A DNA stretch of 26,532 nucleotides from Sphacelaria rigidula (GCA_964200075.2 CAXNAA020000134.1:1-26532), one strand, 5' to 3'; numbered from the stretch's first letter, positions 1 to 9,896 are shown. The notes: generated by a model from the letters alone, not told the origin. Program-made: numbers and translations.

Positions 1-1639
1 GGTTGCTTCAATGGAAGCTGTCACGTACACGACCAATTTGACACATCACTTTATCGCAACGACGTAGTCAGTCCATTACAACAAAAGATCCCCTCTTTCA
101 GGAAAAAACGATTAGTGCCTGAAACAGTTTTAGTTCCGAAATGCCCTCCAGGCGTGAAAATGCTTTGTGCGGTATCTCACCAACCAGACCGCCGAATTCC
201 TCGAATAGGGTACTGTACGGTAGCTACGTGCATAGGACGTGTGCTCAAGCAAAAAAAAACAAAAAAGTTGCCTGTTAGGAACGCAATAGAGCACCCACTC
301 TGAATCTGAACCTACGTTTTGAATCTCACGAATATAGTGTTCGTTGTCGTTTTGGTACGTTCCGGCATTCTGCTACTGGTCGACACCTCAACATGCCTCG
401 TATGTGAAGTCCCCGTAGTACCCGCACGCGGTGTATACGACGCTGCTGTACTCATCAAAGCATGTCGATATCTTTGAATCTCGCCTTCTTGCCCGCCTCC
501 TTGAACACGCGCGACCTGTACCCCACATGGAGATTTCTGGCTGCCACGTGCCTCTATTATACAGAGGGCCTTCCGTTTCTTGTCGTACTATGTGAACACC
601 TCTCAACAGTGAATCCGATCCGCACCGAACCAGTAGCCTTGGTGGTTGGATTCCTTATTGATATCAACCCGCAGTCGCTTTTCATAACCATGCCCGGGGA
701 AACGTCGCAGACGCTATGTGAACCCAGCCTTCGTCTGCCTTCCACCCTTTTCAGTATTTTTTTCGTGTGTCATTCCCGATTTTGTTCAGAAAACCTGTGT
801 TGGAATTCTCTGTGGCTGATTCCCAACGAAAGGGTTGAAAAAGTGAAAGGAGGAAAAGGGGGGTCTTCGCACATGCGTCCTTTATATCTTGTCAAAATTT
901 CATAGAAAACGGCTCATTTTTGACCATCGAAATCGCGTTTTCATTTTCATTTGGCCTGTTCCAACTTACGATATACCTCAAGTTGTGCCCACAATGACAC
1001 ATCGTGGTAATCAACATGCTAACGCACGTCTGTCAATCTACGTGGCACTGCGATCCAACGACTCTTCATCGAACTAAGTACAAGACTGTAACCATCTGCA
1101 AAATGAAGGGAATTGGGAGTGACATGTGCGACGAAGTATCGCTTACATCCGCTTTTGCCGCGGCCGCGAGTCGTGGTGCCGTTGCGATTGTACAACAATG
1201 CATATCGTACTGTAGGCGCGCAGTGTATAGGATGGCGCGCAGACGAGACCCCCACCGCGCCAAGGCGTCCGCGTCTGGGGTTATTGTGGGAACCAGTGAG
1301 TAGTGGGTGACGAAAGGTTGTACAGAACATGAAAATTCCGACTGAGGTTCTTGGCTGATCCGTTTCCACAAAGGAACCGTTTTTTTTACAAAAAGAGAGC
1401 TTCTGGAGCGGCCCAGCTAGTGATAAATAAATTCAAAGCTGAAGATGTATTTTCGTGATACCCCAGCGAGTGTCCATACAACGTTGCAAAGCACAACTCT
1501 CGACAAGCGAGATACGAAATCCTGTGTATTGAGTGCCTCTTTGTGCCATATATTGATTTTAGCATGGAATCTTATGTGCGCCAGCTCTCTAGAAAGAAAC
1601 AAAATTAGGTGAAGATAAGGATATCAATCATTTCCCCGT
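1..1639. other. Unassigned left flank
   Basis: I recognise no gene, RNA or repeat family here. The longest open frame is on the + strand at 462-905 (147 codons). It is rich in hydrophobic and cysteine residues, has no motif I know, and has competing open frames on the opposite strand, so it is probably fortuitous. A spliced gene with short exons cannot be excluded by eye. Confidence 0.4.
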
Positions 1640-1974
1640 TGTAATGCGTGAGAGGACCGCGCCGTTGTTCAAAACACCTCAGGATCGACATTTTTCAAAA
1701 CCAATCGGGGCAGTCCCTGGAGGTACCATGCCCCTGACCATAACCCTAACACTAACCCTAACCCTCATATGGCTAGGATTGACCCTCATATGGTTAGGGT
1801 TGATCCTAATATGGTTAGGGGGTTAACCCTAATGTGTTTAGGGTTTGTTTAGGGTTAGGGATAGTGTTGGAGTAAGAGTCAGGCGCGCGGTCCCTGCAGG
1901 GACTGGCCCGAGCGTTCTTGATTACAAATTGTCCCGGGGTGATTTGAACTCCGACGCGTTCACCACGTATTACA
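1640..1974. mobile_element. Inverted-repeat element with telomere-like core, copy A
   Basis: The element begins TGTAATGCGTGAG and ends CACGTATTACA, and about 130 bp at each end are imperfect inverted copies of each other, sharing a CAGTCCCTG segment. The core (about 1740-1860) holds irregular TTAGGG/CCCTAA units on both strands, some altered to CATATGGTTAGGG. Two further copies occur at 2128-2405 and 6841-7064, which defines it as a family. No clear target duplication is visible. It is non-coding and best described as a MITE or foldback element. The alternative, a relic of telomere fusion, is less likely because the flanking inverted arms recur with the core. Confidence 0.75.
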
Positions 1975-2127
1975 GTCTGGGCATATCTTTTCTCGTTGAT
2001 TTAACGCCATGTCAAGTAATCCCTCTACCGTAGTACGAAGTGGGGTCCATACTGAAGTCTACATGACACCCCGAACGATATATACAGCGGATGATGACTT
2101 TTGGAGTGAACATTCCCTCGAGCTCGG

Positions 2128-2405
2128 TGTAATGCGTGAGAGGACCGCATGCTTAGAGGACCGCATCGGAATTTGAACATCCCGATGGTTAGGGTTAGGG
2201 TTATTAGAAGGTTTCGGAAAACAAATTTTTGAGCCAAAAACTCGGTGATAATTTGCGTCTTCTCACTAAAATCCAATCAAACGATAATTATCCCTGAGTT
2301 TTTCCGGCCTGTTTTTGTTTTCCGAAACTCTTCATTATGGTTAACATATTAGGGCTTCACACTCTGATGTGGTCCAAAAAGCACGTGATTCCCCCCCGCA
2401 TTACA
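2128..2405. mobile_element. Inverted-repeat element with telomere-like core, copy B, interrupted
   Basis: This copy has the same TGTAATGCGTGAG left end and a GCATTACA right end as copy A, with GGTTAGGGTTAGGG just before an inserted 127-bp MITE at 2207-2333. The right arm after the insert is diverged. Without the insert and one target duplication it is about 147 bp, so the core is shorter than in copy A. Confidence 0.65.
2207..2333. mobile_element. 127-bp MITE nested in copy B
   Basis: About 50 bp at each end are inverted copies: the left starts GAAGGTTTCGGAAAACAAA and the right ends TTGTTTTCCGAAACTCTTC. It is flanked by a perfect 4-bp direct repeat ATTA at 2203-2206 and 2334-2337. It has no coding capacity. 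The target duplication and terminal inverted repeats together make a DNA-transposon-derived MITE the simplest reading. Confidence 0.75.
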
Positions 2406-2620
2406 TAGACCTTCGAGCTGATGGGCGCATCTTCCCCTTGGTTAGTATTGATGAGAGACGTGTGTGAGAGCTGACCCAGATCATATACCCTACGTGTCCC
2501 GCCGTCTCTAGAACATGAAGTGACCTGCTCACCATCGCAGGCCATTTAATCTTCTACAAGCGTTGAGCGTGCGTTGGAAATGTTGACCACTCATGTTTCG
2601 TTTCTTGATTTGCCGTGCAG
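2406..2620 (+). other. Intron-like sequence upstream of LRR exon A
   Basis: This stretch resembles the sequence upstream of LRR exon C. Both contain CCTACGTG, then a TAGAA-ATGAAG segment, then TCGCAGGCCATTT-ATCT, at the same distance from the next exon. It therefore looks like LRR intron. No exon is identifiable in it. Confidence 0.5.
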
Positions 2621-2692
2621 GACCTATCTCCGGAGCGCTTGGAGATCTCGATGAGCTGAGGGTGCTGAAGCTGAACAGTAACGAGCTCACGG
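2621..2692 (+). CDS. LRR exon A (class 1), one 24-residue repeat
   Basis: The exon is bounded by a TGCCGTGCAG acceptor and a GTAAGA donor and is exactly 72 bp. It enters and leaves in phase 1, so its first two bases complete a Gly codon. The product runs G-PISGALGDL then DELRVLKLNSNELT, matching the plant-type extracellular LRR consensus LxxLxLxxNxLxG-xIPxxLGxL. Such repeats form a curved solenoid for ligand or protein binding. The parent protein is not identifiable here. Proline is displaced relative to the usual IP (PIS), a mild deviation. Confidence 0.75.
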
Positions 2693-2841
2693 GTAAGAAA
2701 TGATCTAATGGACAGATTTGTATTATTGAAGCTGTGCCATGCGTAGCCGAGAAGGCCAGTGTATGATGTAGAGCCGGAGGCAAGACACGATCGATCTTAC
2801 GGAAATCGACAGAAGCATTGTGTTGACTTTCCTGTCTACAG

Positions 2842-2913
2842 GACACATACCATCGCAACTTGGGAATCTCGGCGCCTTGGAGCACCTCGACCTCAGCGAT
2901 AACAAGTTGAATG
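2842..2913 (+). CDS. LRR exon B (class 1), one 24-residue repeat
   Basis: The exon is 72 bp between a CTGTCTACAG acceptor and a GTGAGT donor, phase 1 on both sides. It encodes GHIPSQLGNL followed by GALEHLDLSDNKLN, a textbook LRR. It starts 221 bp after exon A and would join to it in frame. Like A it gives a single LRR per exon, so it can be skipped or duplicated without a frame change. Confidence 0.8.
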
Positions 2914-3058
2914 GTGAGTTCATAAGTTCGTACAGCGAATTCTATTTTTCCTACCGCAAATGTCTTGAAAACGGCATGTGTTCCGCGCGCGGATGTCGTT
3001 CAACACGTTGTTCGTCTCACCTGAGGATCTCATCCCTGCGTGTATTCGGTTGCAGCAG

Positions 3059-3083
3059 GCCTCATCCCCTCTCGAGTTAAGTG
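3059..3083 (+). pseudogene. Collapsed LRR exon between B and C
   Basis: At the spacing expected for another exon (about 217 bp after B and 219 bp before C) there is TTGCAGCAG, then 25 bp reading GLIPSR at its start and LSG at its end in a shifted frame, then a GTGAGC donor. This looks like a 72-bp LRR exon that lost 47 bp internally. The deletion is not a multiple of three, so inclusion would break the frame. The call rests mainly on position, on both splice-like boundaries and on the residual LRR ends. Confidence 0.5.
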
Positions 3084-3277
3084 GTGAGCCTTCCCAATCG
3101 TAGATTTGAAAGCACAAGCTTTCGGTTTTCATAGAGATATGTCCTACGTGGTCCGCCTGCGCCGCTAGAATATGAAGCGAAACCCTCAATGTCGCAGGCC
3201 ATTTCATCTCGTTAAAGTACTCAGCTTTTGTCGAACGTATTGCTTGTTCGCGGCTTATTTCTTGCTTTGCTGTGCAG

Positions 3278-3349
3278 GTCACATTCCCGAGGCACTCGGA
3301 GGTCTCGGGAAGCTGAAGGTACTGAAGCTGAACGGAAACGAGCTTACCG
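3278..3349 (+). CDS. LRR exon C (class 1), one 24-residue repeat
   Basis: The exon is 72 bp between a GCTGTGCAG acceptor and a GTGAGA donor, phase 1 on both sides. It encodes GHIPEALGGL followed by GKLKVLKLNGNELT. It is closest to exon A: they share the VLKLN-NELT tail and have related flanking introns. A and C start 657 bp apart, so the A-B-remnant set appears to be one higher-order unit and C the start of the next. After C, intron-like sequence resembling the A-B intron runs to about 3510 and then breaks off near a foldback element. Confidence 0.8.
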
Positions 3350-3556
3350 GTGAGAGATGGTGAAAAGGATAGGTTTCTTTTCTGGAACGTGTGTCCCAAC
3401 CATGCGTGAGCGAGTGGAGTGGGCCAGCACATGGTGTAGAGGCGTAGGCAGCACAACCGATTTCTCGAAATTCCGACAGCACTATCTATGCGTTGACTGC
3501 CATGTCCAATAATGTTCGTTGTCAAGGGGTAAAACCGAGTAGGAGCCACGAACAGA

Positions 3557-3948
3557 CAACTCTAAAAAATGAGGTTGTACGATGAATTGAGGTTCGAGCC
3601 CGAAACAGTGCTTTCCCCACACTTTCAGCGATAGCGCTCGATGACTTTTTTGTCCGCTTTATGCCCCTCGATCGCGTAGATACTTCTTCAGCACAATTTA
3701 CCGACTCTGTGAGCTTACAGCGCTGATAGAAACCGTCATTTCCCCTGATATTACCTCCCATTAAAAAATGAGGGAAAACGACGGTTTCAGCTTACAAAGT
3801 CGGTAAAAATGCGCTGAAAAAATACCTGCATGATCGAGGAGCATTAGGCCGACAAAATATCCATTGAGCATCATCGCTGTAAGTGTGGGGGAAACACTGT
3901 TTCGTGCTTGAACCTCATTTCATCATACAACCTCATTTTATAAAGTTG
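3557..3948. mobile_element. 392-bp foldback (near-palindromic) element
   Basis: The two halves are imperfect inverted copies over almost the whole length. The left end reads CAACTCTAAAAAATGAGG and the inverse of the right end reads CAACTTTATAAAATGAGG. Further paired blocks include the CAGTG-TTCCCCCACACTT region, the CCGACAAA/TTTGTCCG region and AACCGTC/GACGGTT next to the centre near 3760. It has no coding capacity and would form one long hairpin. It lies where the LRR block after exon C stops. Pieces resembling one arm occur near 5508 and at about 26420-26462. Confidence 0.8.
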
Positions 3949-6297
3949 AGTGATGCTACGGTGGGGTACACAAATATTTACTGAGGTTAGAATTGTTAGG
4001 AGCCCTTTATCTCATTCGAAACACTACGTATGAAGATATGCGAGAGTACGCCAGGATTACTATTCCAATGTGCTGGGGATATCCCGAAAAGGTCTGCAAA
4101 CGGGGATGCCTTGACCCATATTCTTTCGCGTCTAGAATCGTTAGGAGCCGCTGAACCAGACAAAACTTCGCGAAGAAAGTGCACCCCTACCGTAGCATTG
4201 CTCAGTCGTCTGTTACAAGATGTTTCATGGTGTGATGGGAGAGCAGACGGCACAAATAAAAGCTCCCTACGGCATATTCCTCCCACGTTCGCCGCTGCCT
4301 TACGAGCTGGGCCAGCCTAGGGTCGAATTTGCAGTTTGCTGGCCCATTCGCTGGCCACTACTTATAGGTGGACCCTAACATTTGACCTAAGACCACAAGG
4401 GCCATTATAAACATGTTTACGTACTTGGGAAAACCGAACTGTTTTGCTTTTACATAGGTTGCGAAATTTGGTACATGTTGCTACGCCGGGAAACCTTTGT
4501 GCAGACGCCAGTCAGTCCAGTAGAGCGACGAAAGCTAGCTATGATAGGGTTTGCCTGCCGTACTACCGCCAGCGTTGCTTGAAAGCCACAAGACCTTTGC
4601 GGTCGGCGGTTGATGGCGCGGGTGTCAAATGCAACGACAAGTGGTTGATCATAGAGCACCCTTGTTCCTCGCGGGGTTATATCTCGTCCCAGGTTGTAGT
4701 GCGTGACCTTCTCACATCGGAATTTATTCTTGAAAGCTACTGTACCGAGGTGTTCACGCAGCCAGCGCGTGTTCTAGATTGCAGCATGGACGCACCACTC
4801 TGCACCACGCTAGCAACGGTTGGATCACTACCATAGGTATCTTTTTTCACTCCACATATCAAAAAGGTCTTCATAAGTGTTTAATCTCTCATACACCCCC
4901 CTCAACTGGCGTCTCGCACGCTCTTGTCGTTGGGCATCCAGAGGGTCATTCACGTACATGCCGGGTATAATCAACGATGCATAACACCCCCCAAGTTCAA
5001 ATTTGATATATCTGTTGTTTTCGCCGCACCACCGCCCTTGCTGGCAAGTGTGTGACAGAGAGTAGTAGTAGCGGTGACGGGAACATTGCCCTATTTTTCA
5101 ACGACATGGTTTTCAGCGCACAGAGGCGTGTCCTGTCCAAAAAGAGAGGCAGAGAGAAATCAATCTTCGCATTGGTGAGCTCCACAGGCAAGTAGAGACG
5201 AAAGTTGTCCGCAGCTCGATGTTCTGGCACATGGAAAACTGGGTACATGCTGGAAACATCGATGATGCCAGTTTCTCGAGCTATTGGTAATCGCCGAGCG
5301 AGGACACACACAGGACATGGGCGAGGAGCTTCGTCTCTGTCGTTGCTTCTCTCTCTGGTGATATCGTCATCGACACGCGTGTACACCGCATTCGTTCGGT
5401 GCACCTAGCCACAACTGGTTCATTGCTGCAGAGTTTTGGGGGGAAATATGGTTTCGCTTTGTGTAACTGTGTAGCATCATCCCTGCAAAAAAGATATGCT
5501 ACTTGAACCTCATTTTCGAGATGGGTCCCATGTTTCAGGATCCACTGTTACGTGATGTATCTCGAATCTGTTTACAATTATTGACGTGCCTTCTCTTCCG
5601 GTTCGTGCACCTCGCGATGCACATGAAACGAATGGTCGTTCTGGTTGGAAGACACTCACTGTCAACTGCAACTGCACTTGTTGCATGCAACTACTTCCAC
5701 TTTGCGATTAAAAGTGAAGCGCTCCTCGTAGATAAGTATTTCGTTTTTCACTGGGCCCAAGGGTCTGTCAAGAAAATATTTCGGGACGCGTAGGCTCCAA
5801 GATAAAAAATCTGAGTTTTTTCGGGGGGGGGGGGGAACAGCCAGCCTGCTATCCACTAGTTTATTACTGAGCGTTGGCAGATACGGTCAGCTGCCGTGTA
5901 CAGATATCCTTGGCATGGAGACCGCTGAGATGACGGGCACACCGCCCCTTCGAGTTCATCACCTACCATGATTACATCTATGGGATCACGTTCCGTGTCG
6001 TGTGCCTCGACTACCTACCGCTAGCCGGGGCAGATTCGGCGAGGCGTGATAAAATGTTGCTATTTTTGCTACAGGCTGTCGCTACCGTGCGCTCGTGTAT
6101 AGTACATAGATGTTGTGTGAGTATTGCCGGCATCCGAGGTCAAGGAGAAGAAGCAAGCGCGGGTAAGGAGAAGCAAATATGCGAACCTCGCAAAGCCCGC
6201 CAGACTTTTCGGTTTTCGCTAATGTCGATCAATTTCTTTCAACCATATAAAAAAAAAAACATGACAATCTAAAAATTGCCCTCCGGTATGGGGGGGG
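3949..6297. other. Unassigned region with unrecognised ORFs
   Basis: Open frames occur at 4030-4320 (+), 4444-4836 (+, 130 codons) and 4997-5404 (-, 135 codons). I recognise none of them. The minus-strand frame has a plausible central composition (stretches such as NFRLYLPVELTN) but low-complexity ends, and could hold an exon of an unknown protein. Around 4176-4205 a short segment with CCCTACCGTAGCATTGCTC recurs at about 19947-19966, so part of this region is repetitive. A G-run occurs at about 5822-5835. No splice-supported gene model could be built by eye. Confidence 0.3.
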
Positions 6298-6334
6298 TGT
6301 ACTCATGATCACGCATGCTATGATCATGAGTACA
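6298..6334. repeat. Perfect 14-bp palindrome with 9-base spacer
   Basis: TGTACTCATGATCA is followed after nine bases by its exact inverse TGATCATGAGTACA, and the spacer itself contains GCATGC. It could be the core of a decayed inverted-repeat element. No function can be assigned. Confidence 0.7.
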
Positions 6335-6840
6335 ACGCATTTCCGTACTCCTACAGCTTCTGCAATGACAAACTATCTCCGAGTAGATTAACGTTGAACG
6401 GAGACTGGGAGAAAACAAGCAGTAGATACCCGATAGGATGCCGACGGTGAAGGACGCGGGAGGTAGGTGGGGAATGGGAAGAGATCAGTGTGCAGGCAAC
6501 GCGCTGCGGTTGAGTTGTCGTTGCAACCGAAGGGGGTGGCGTTTGGAGTTTTGAGAAACAGTTGGCGGTGAAGGAGTCTCTTTTCTGGTAGTTTTGAGGC
6601 GATATTTTGGAATGTTGGGCAGCGAGACAAGGTGCACCTCGTGTGTGATGATGAAATTCCGCGAGTTAAGGATAGGTGGTGCAGCGGGTGGGTGTCGAAG
6701 CGACGAGTCCCATGTCACTAGGTAATCAGGGCGCTGTGCGGAACTGGTGGTTATCAGTGTAACTGGGCTATTCTTTTAGCCACACCCAGTCAGTGATGAC
6801 AACAATGGAGGGTACGATATCGAACCGATGAGGAGGTAGC
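6335..6840. other. Unassigned sequence
   Basis: I see no recognisable gene or repeat family. Short open frames occur on the minus strand (6388-6630 and 6485-6718), but they overlap in different frames and show no domain. Confidence 0.35.
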
Positions 6841-7064
6841 TGTAATGCGTGAGAGACCCGCGTGCTTAGGGGACCGCATCGGAATTTCAAGACCCCTATG
6901 TTTGAGGTAAGGGTCAGGGTTAGGGTTAAGGATAGTGTTGGGGTTAGGGTCAAGGGCGCGGTCCCTGCAGGGGCTGGTCCGAGCGATCTTGAACAACGTC
7001 GGTCTCGGGGTGTTTTGAACTCCGATGCGGTCCACACAAGCACACGATCCTGCCACGCATTACA
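6841..7064. mobile_element. Inverted-repeat element with telomere-like core, copy C
   Basis: It starts TGTAATGCGTGAGAG and ends CACGCATTACA, a perfect match of the terminal 11 bases in inverted orientation. It shares GGACCGCATCGGAATTT with copy B and the GCGCGGTCCCTGCAGGG segment with copy A. The core contains GGGTCAGGGTTAGGGTTAAGG. Of the three copies it has the cleanest ends. Confidence 0.75.
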
Positions 7065-8360
7065 GGATGGTCCGACTGTCTCCATGAGGGTTGAGAGAAC
7101 GTGGCTTCGATTCTTACCAGATACGCTGGGTTCTTTTCTTGGAAGTTTATGTGATTTCCACCGTCGGAAGCGGGTGTATGTGAGTAGACATGAAGTAGTT
7201 GACTAGAGTTGTTATATCGGCGGAAAAGGCCGTAGTGCGGAAGTGCTGACCCAATCCGCAAATCAAAGTGCTAGACGTCTACAAGGGAGGGATGGGTTGA
7301 TTTTTTGGGACGATGGACTGTTTCCGAGAAAGAGGACGAGTTCGAAGTGCGACAAAAATGAAAATCTGCGACAGGGTTTGTATAGCATGCATTCGGGACC
7401 TCCACGAGCACTCCACTTGAGCACCGTACCGTACGTAGAGTTTGAATTGGCTTGTCAAATAATTGAGCTGTACGCCTGAGACTTCGGATTACAGGAAAAC
7501 GCAAGCAGCACAGAGGGCGGTATGGTCATACTTACTTGATGAGCAACAGAGGACCACGGCGGAACATGAGGTGCAGTCCTCCTTCTCTCAATTAGCCTCT
7601 GAAGTTATTGCACTGGTTGTGACTGCACTGACGATACTGCCTGTCTTGAACTATATTACAATTCACTGAGTACGGTACATTGGTTAAGTATTCCTGCTGT
7701 AGAAGTCCATTCCCATGTGGTTTCGACAGCGATTGCCCGAGACACGACCCCACCCTGGTACCTGCTCCGTGGCTACTACTAAAAGAGCTCCTGATGTTTG
7801 TCTCACCGCACAGTCTGGGTGGTGCGGGAAACCAATTCTCTTATGAAAGGGTGCGACTATTCCTCACCAGCCGCATGATAATCCTTCCCTGGCTGAATGC
7901 ATACTCCCGGGTGCGAGAGGAGTACTTCTTTTGAACCGACATTTAATGCCGTAACGCAGCATGCAGGTGGCGGGATTTCATGTCCGCCGTCAAGGTCTAT
8001 TCATCCAGATACGCGAAACCTTTGACGGCGGTTTCCTCTGTTGGCCGTGGGTCTATCGCAACTGTACGACAAAACGACGGGGTAAAATTATTACACCTTA
8101 TCCCCACCTTGGGCCGCATGTAGGACGGGGGCCTGGATGCAATCTCGGGTTAGTGCATGCTACTTAGCCTGCGGAATTCGCGATGAAGCGCTCCACTCAA
8201 TCTAACTAGATTAGCCGAAAATTATCCACAGACCAATGCTTGAACAGTTTACTGGCGATCACGGACTATGTTCTGTAAGCTTTGCCATACACGTGATCCT
8301 CTTCCGTAATCGTGTCACGCTCATTTGGCATATCCTTCACGTCTCGAGATCTACCGGTGG
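7065..8360. other. Unassigned region before the LRR array
   Basis: Open frames of 60-110 codons occur on both strands (for example 6950-7261 on minus, and 7463-7669 and 7680-7934 on plus), but none has a recognisable domain. If the LRR array belongs to a gene, first exons encoding a signal peptide and N-terminal cap would be expected in or before this stretch. I could not identify any. Confidence 0.35.
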
Positions 8361-8458
8361 TGACCATCCCCTCGTCGTTCAAACTTGGTGCATGATGTTC
8401 GCCTGACGAGGGTTGGGCCTGTCGCTGCCTGAACCTTCGTCACCTGCAAGAGCTAAAC
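8361..8458 (+). pseudogene. Degenerate LRR unit upstream of the array
   Basis: The segment 8366-8393 aligns with the class 2 exon start: ATCCCCTCGTCGTTC gives IPSS, and CTTGG follows. About 40 bp later CACCTGCAAGAGCT and AAACCAG resemble exon parts seen in exons 2 and 4. The AG acceptor is lost (CCGGTGG instead of CATGCAG) and no donor remains. The sequence then joins directly into mid-intron sequence (TTGGGTCTCGTTG) that continues normally to exon 1. I read it as an older array unit with a deletion fusing exon to intron. Confidence 0.5.
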
Positions 8459-8486
8459 CAGTTTGGGTCTCGTTGATTTCTTGTGA

Positions 8487-8522
8487 AATTGTGTCCCGTC
8501 CACGTGTAGGCGGGACACAGTT
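8487..8522 (+). repeat. Intron hairpin, example upstream of exon 1
   Basis: The arms AATTGTGTCCCG and CGGGACACAGTT flank the loop TCCACGTGTAGG, with one mismatch in a 12-bp stem. The same hairpin recurs in nearly every intron of the array. The perfect form, AACTGTGTCCCG with CGGGACACAGTT, occurs at 10065-10100. The intron after exon 11 (19280-19315) has one change. It is degraded after exons 1, 2, 4 and 9, partly deleted after exon 7, and lacks its left arm after exon 8. Confidence 0.7.
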
Positions 8523-8580
8523 GTAGAACGGTAGGAGACATGATGTGATTGTATACACGCTCGTTTCCAATACCATGCAG

Positions 8581-8652
8581 GCGAGATCCCATCGTCGCTC
8601 GGACAGCTTGGGAGCCTAGAAGTGCTTGACCTCGGCTTTAACCAGCTCAACG
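8581..8652 (+). CDS. Class 2 LRR exon 1
   Basis: 72 bp after TACCATGCAG and before GTGAGT. It encodes the constant half GEIPSSLGQL and the variable half GSLEVLDLGFNQLN. It has no stop and the consensus Leu and Asn scaffold is intact. Confidence 0.8.
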
Positions 8653-8842
8653 GTGAGTCTGCGAAACGAATCACGGTGTGTAGGAGCAGGGGCGATATTC
8701 GAACAGCCGAGAATGGCGCCAGTTCGGATCCCGTTTGTGCTTTATGGAACTGTGTCCCGTCCACGAGTCGGCGAGACACCGTTGTAAAAACGACGGGAGA
8801 GATGATGTGATTGTATCCACGCTCGCTTCCAACACCATGCAG

Positions 8843-8914
8843 GCGAGATCCCATCGTCGCTCGGACAGCTTGAGAAGTTGCAAGAGCTTTCCCTTGGCGT
8901 AAACCATCTTGGCG
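8843..8914 (+). CDS. Class 2 LRR exon 2
   Basis: 72 bp after ACCATGCAG and before GTGAGT. The variable half reads EKLQELSLGVNHLG. It is one of the most divergent copies, with Glu-Lys replacing Gly-Ser and His replacing the usual Gln after the conserved Asn. Confidence 0.8.
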
Positions 8915-9104
8915 GTGAGTCTGCGAAACGAATCATGGTGTGGGGGAGCAGGGGTGATATTCGAACAGCCGAGAATGGCGCCAGTGCGAATCCCGTTGTT
9001 GTCTTGTGGGAATGTGTCTCGTTCACGTGTCGGCGGGACACAGCTGTAGAAACGGTGGGAGACATGATGTGGTTGTATACACGCTCGTTTCCAACACCAT
9101 GCAG

Positions 9105-9176
9105 GCGAGATTCCATCGTCGCTCGGGCAGCTTGGGAGCCTGGAAGCGTTTTCCTTCGGCGTAAACCAGCTCAACG
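9105..9176 (+). CDS. Class 2 LRR exon 3
   Basis: 72 bp, same splice signals. The variable half reads GSLEAFSFGVNQLN. Two scaffold leucines are replaced by Phe, which the hydrophobic core of an LRR can accommodate. Confidence 0.8.
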
Positions 9177-9368
9177 GTGAGTTTGCGGAGCGAATCATGG
9201 TGTGTGGGGAACCAGGGGCGATATTCGAACAGCCGAGAATGGCGCCAATTCGGATCCCGTTGGTGCTTTATGGAACTGTGTCCCGTCCACGTGTCGGCGG
9301 GACGCAGTTGTAGAAACGGTAGGAGACATGATGTGATTGTATCCACGCTCGCTTCCAACACCATGCAG

Positions 9369-9440
9369 GCGAGATCCCGTCGTCGCTCGGACAGCTTGGG
9401 AAGTTGCAAGAGCTTGACCTCCGCGGAAACCAGCTCCACG
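9369..9440 (+). CDS. Class 2 LRR exon 4
   Basis: 72 bp, same splice signals. The variable half reads GKLQELDLRGNQLH. It combines a KLQEL stretch like exon 2 with an RGNQLH tail like exon 7, as would be expected if units exchange sequence. Confidence 0.8.
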
Positions 9441-9632
9441 GTGAGTCTGCGAAACGAATCATGGTGTGTGGGGAACCAGGGGCGATATTCGAACTACCGA
9501 GAATTGCGCTAGTCCGCGTCCCATTGGTGTCTTGCGGAACTGTGTCCCATCCACGTGTCGGCGGGACACATCTGTAGAAACGGTGGGAGACATGATGTGA
9601 TTGTATACACGCTTGTTTCCAACACCATGCAG

Positions 9633-9704
9633 GCGAGATCCCGTCGTCGCTCGGACAGCTTGGGAGCCTAGAAGTGCTTGACCTCCGCACAAACCAGCTC
9701 CACG
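9633..9704 (+). CDS. Class 2 LRR exon 5
   Basis: 72 bp, same splice signals. The variable half reads GSLEVLDLRTNQLH. Its first part matches exon 1 (GSLEVLDL) and its end differs (RTNQLH), again mosaic in appearance. Confidence 0.8.
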
Positions 9705-9896
9705 GTGAGTCTGTTAAGCGAATCATGGTGTGTGGACAACCAGGGGCGACGTTTAAACTGTCGAGAATGGCGCCAATTCGGGTCACGTTGATCTCGTGTG
9801 GAACTGTGTCCCGTCCACGTGTAGGCGGGACACGGTTGTAGAAACGGTGGGAGACATGGTGTGATTGTATCCACGCTCGTTGCCAACACCATGCAG

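Noticed and set aside
462-905. 147-codon + strand ORF as a gene
   Set aside because: It has no recognisable domain, no supporting splice or start context, and open frames on the other strand overlap it.
1740-1860. A chromosome end or telomere
   Set aside because: The TTAGGG units are few, irregular, on both strands and enclosed in an inverted-repeat element that recurs elsewhere in the window.
3585-3602. GGTTCGAGCCC as a tRNA T-arm
   Set aside because: It is part of the foldback arm, and no acceptor stem, anticodon arm or D-arm can be drawn around it.
4064-4150. GDIPKRS...LTHILSRLESLG as a further LRR exon
   Set aside because: Only the IP and a few leucines fit, the spacing is wrong and no 72-bp unit with splice sites can be drawn.
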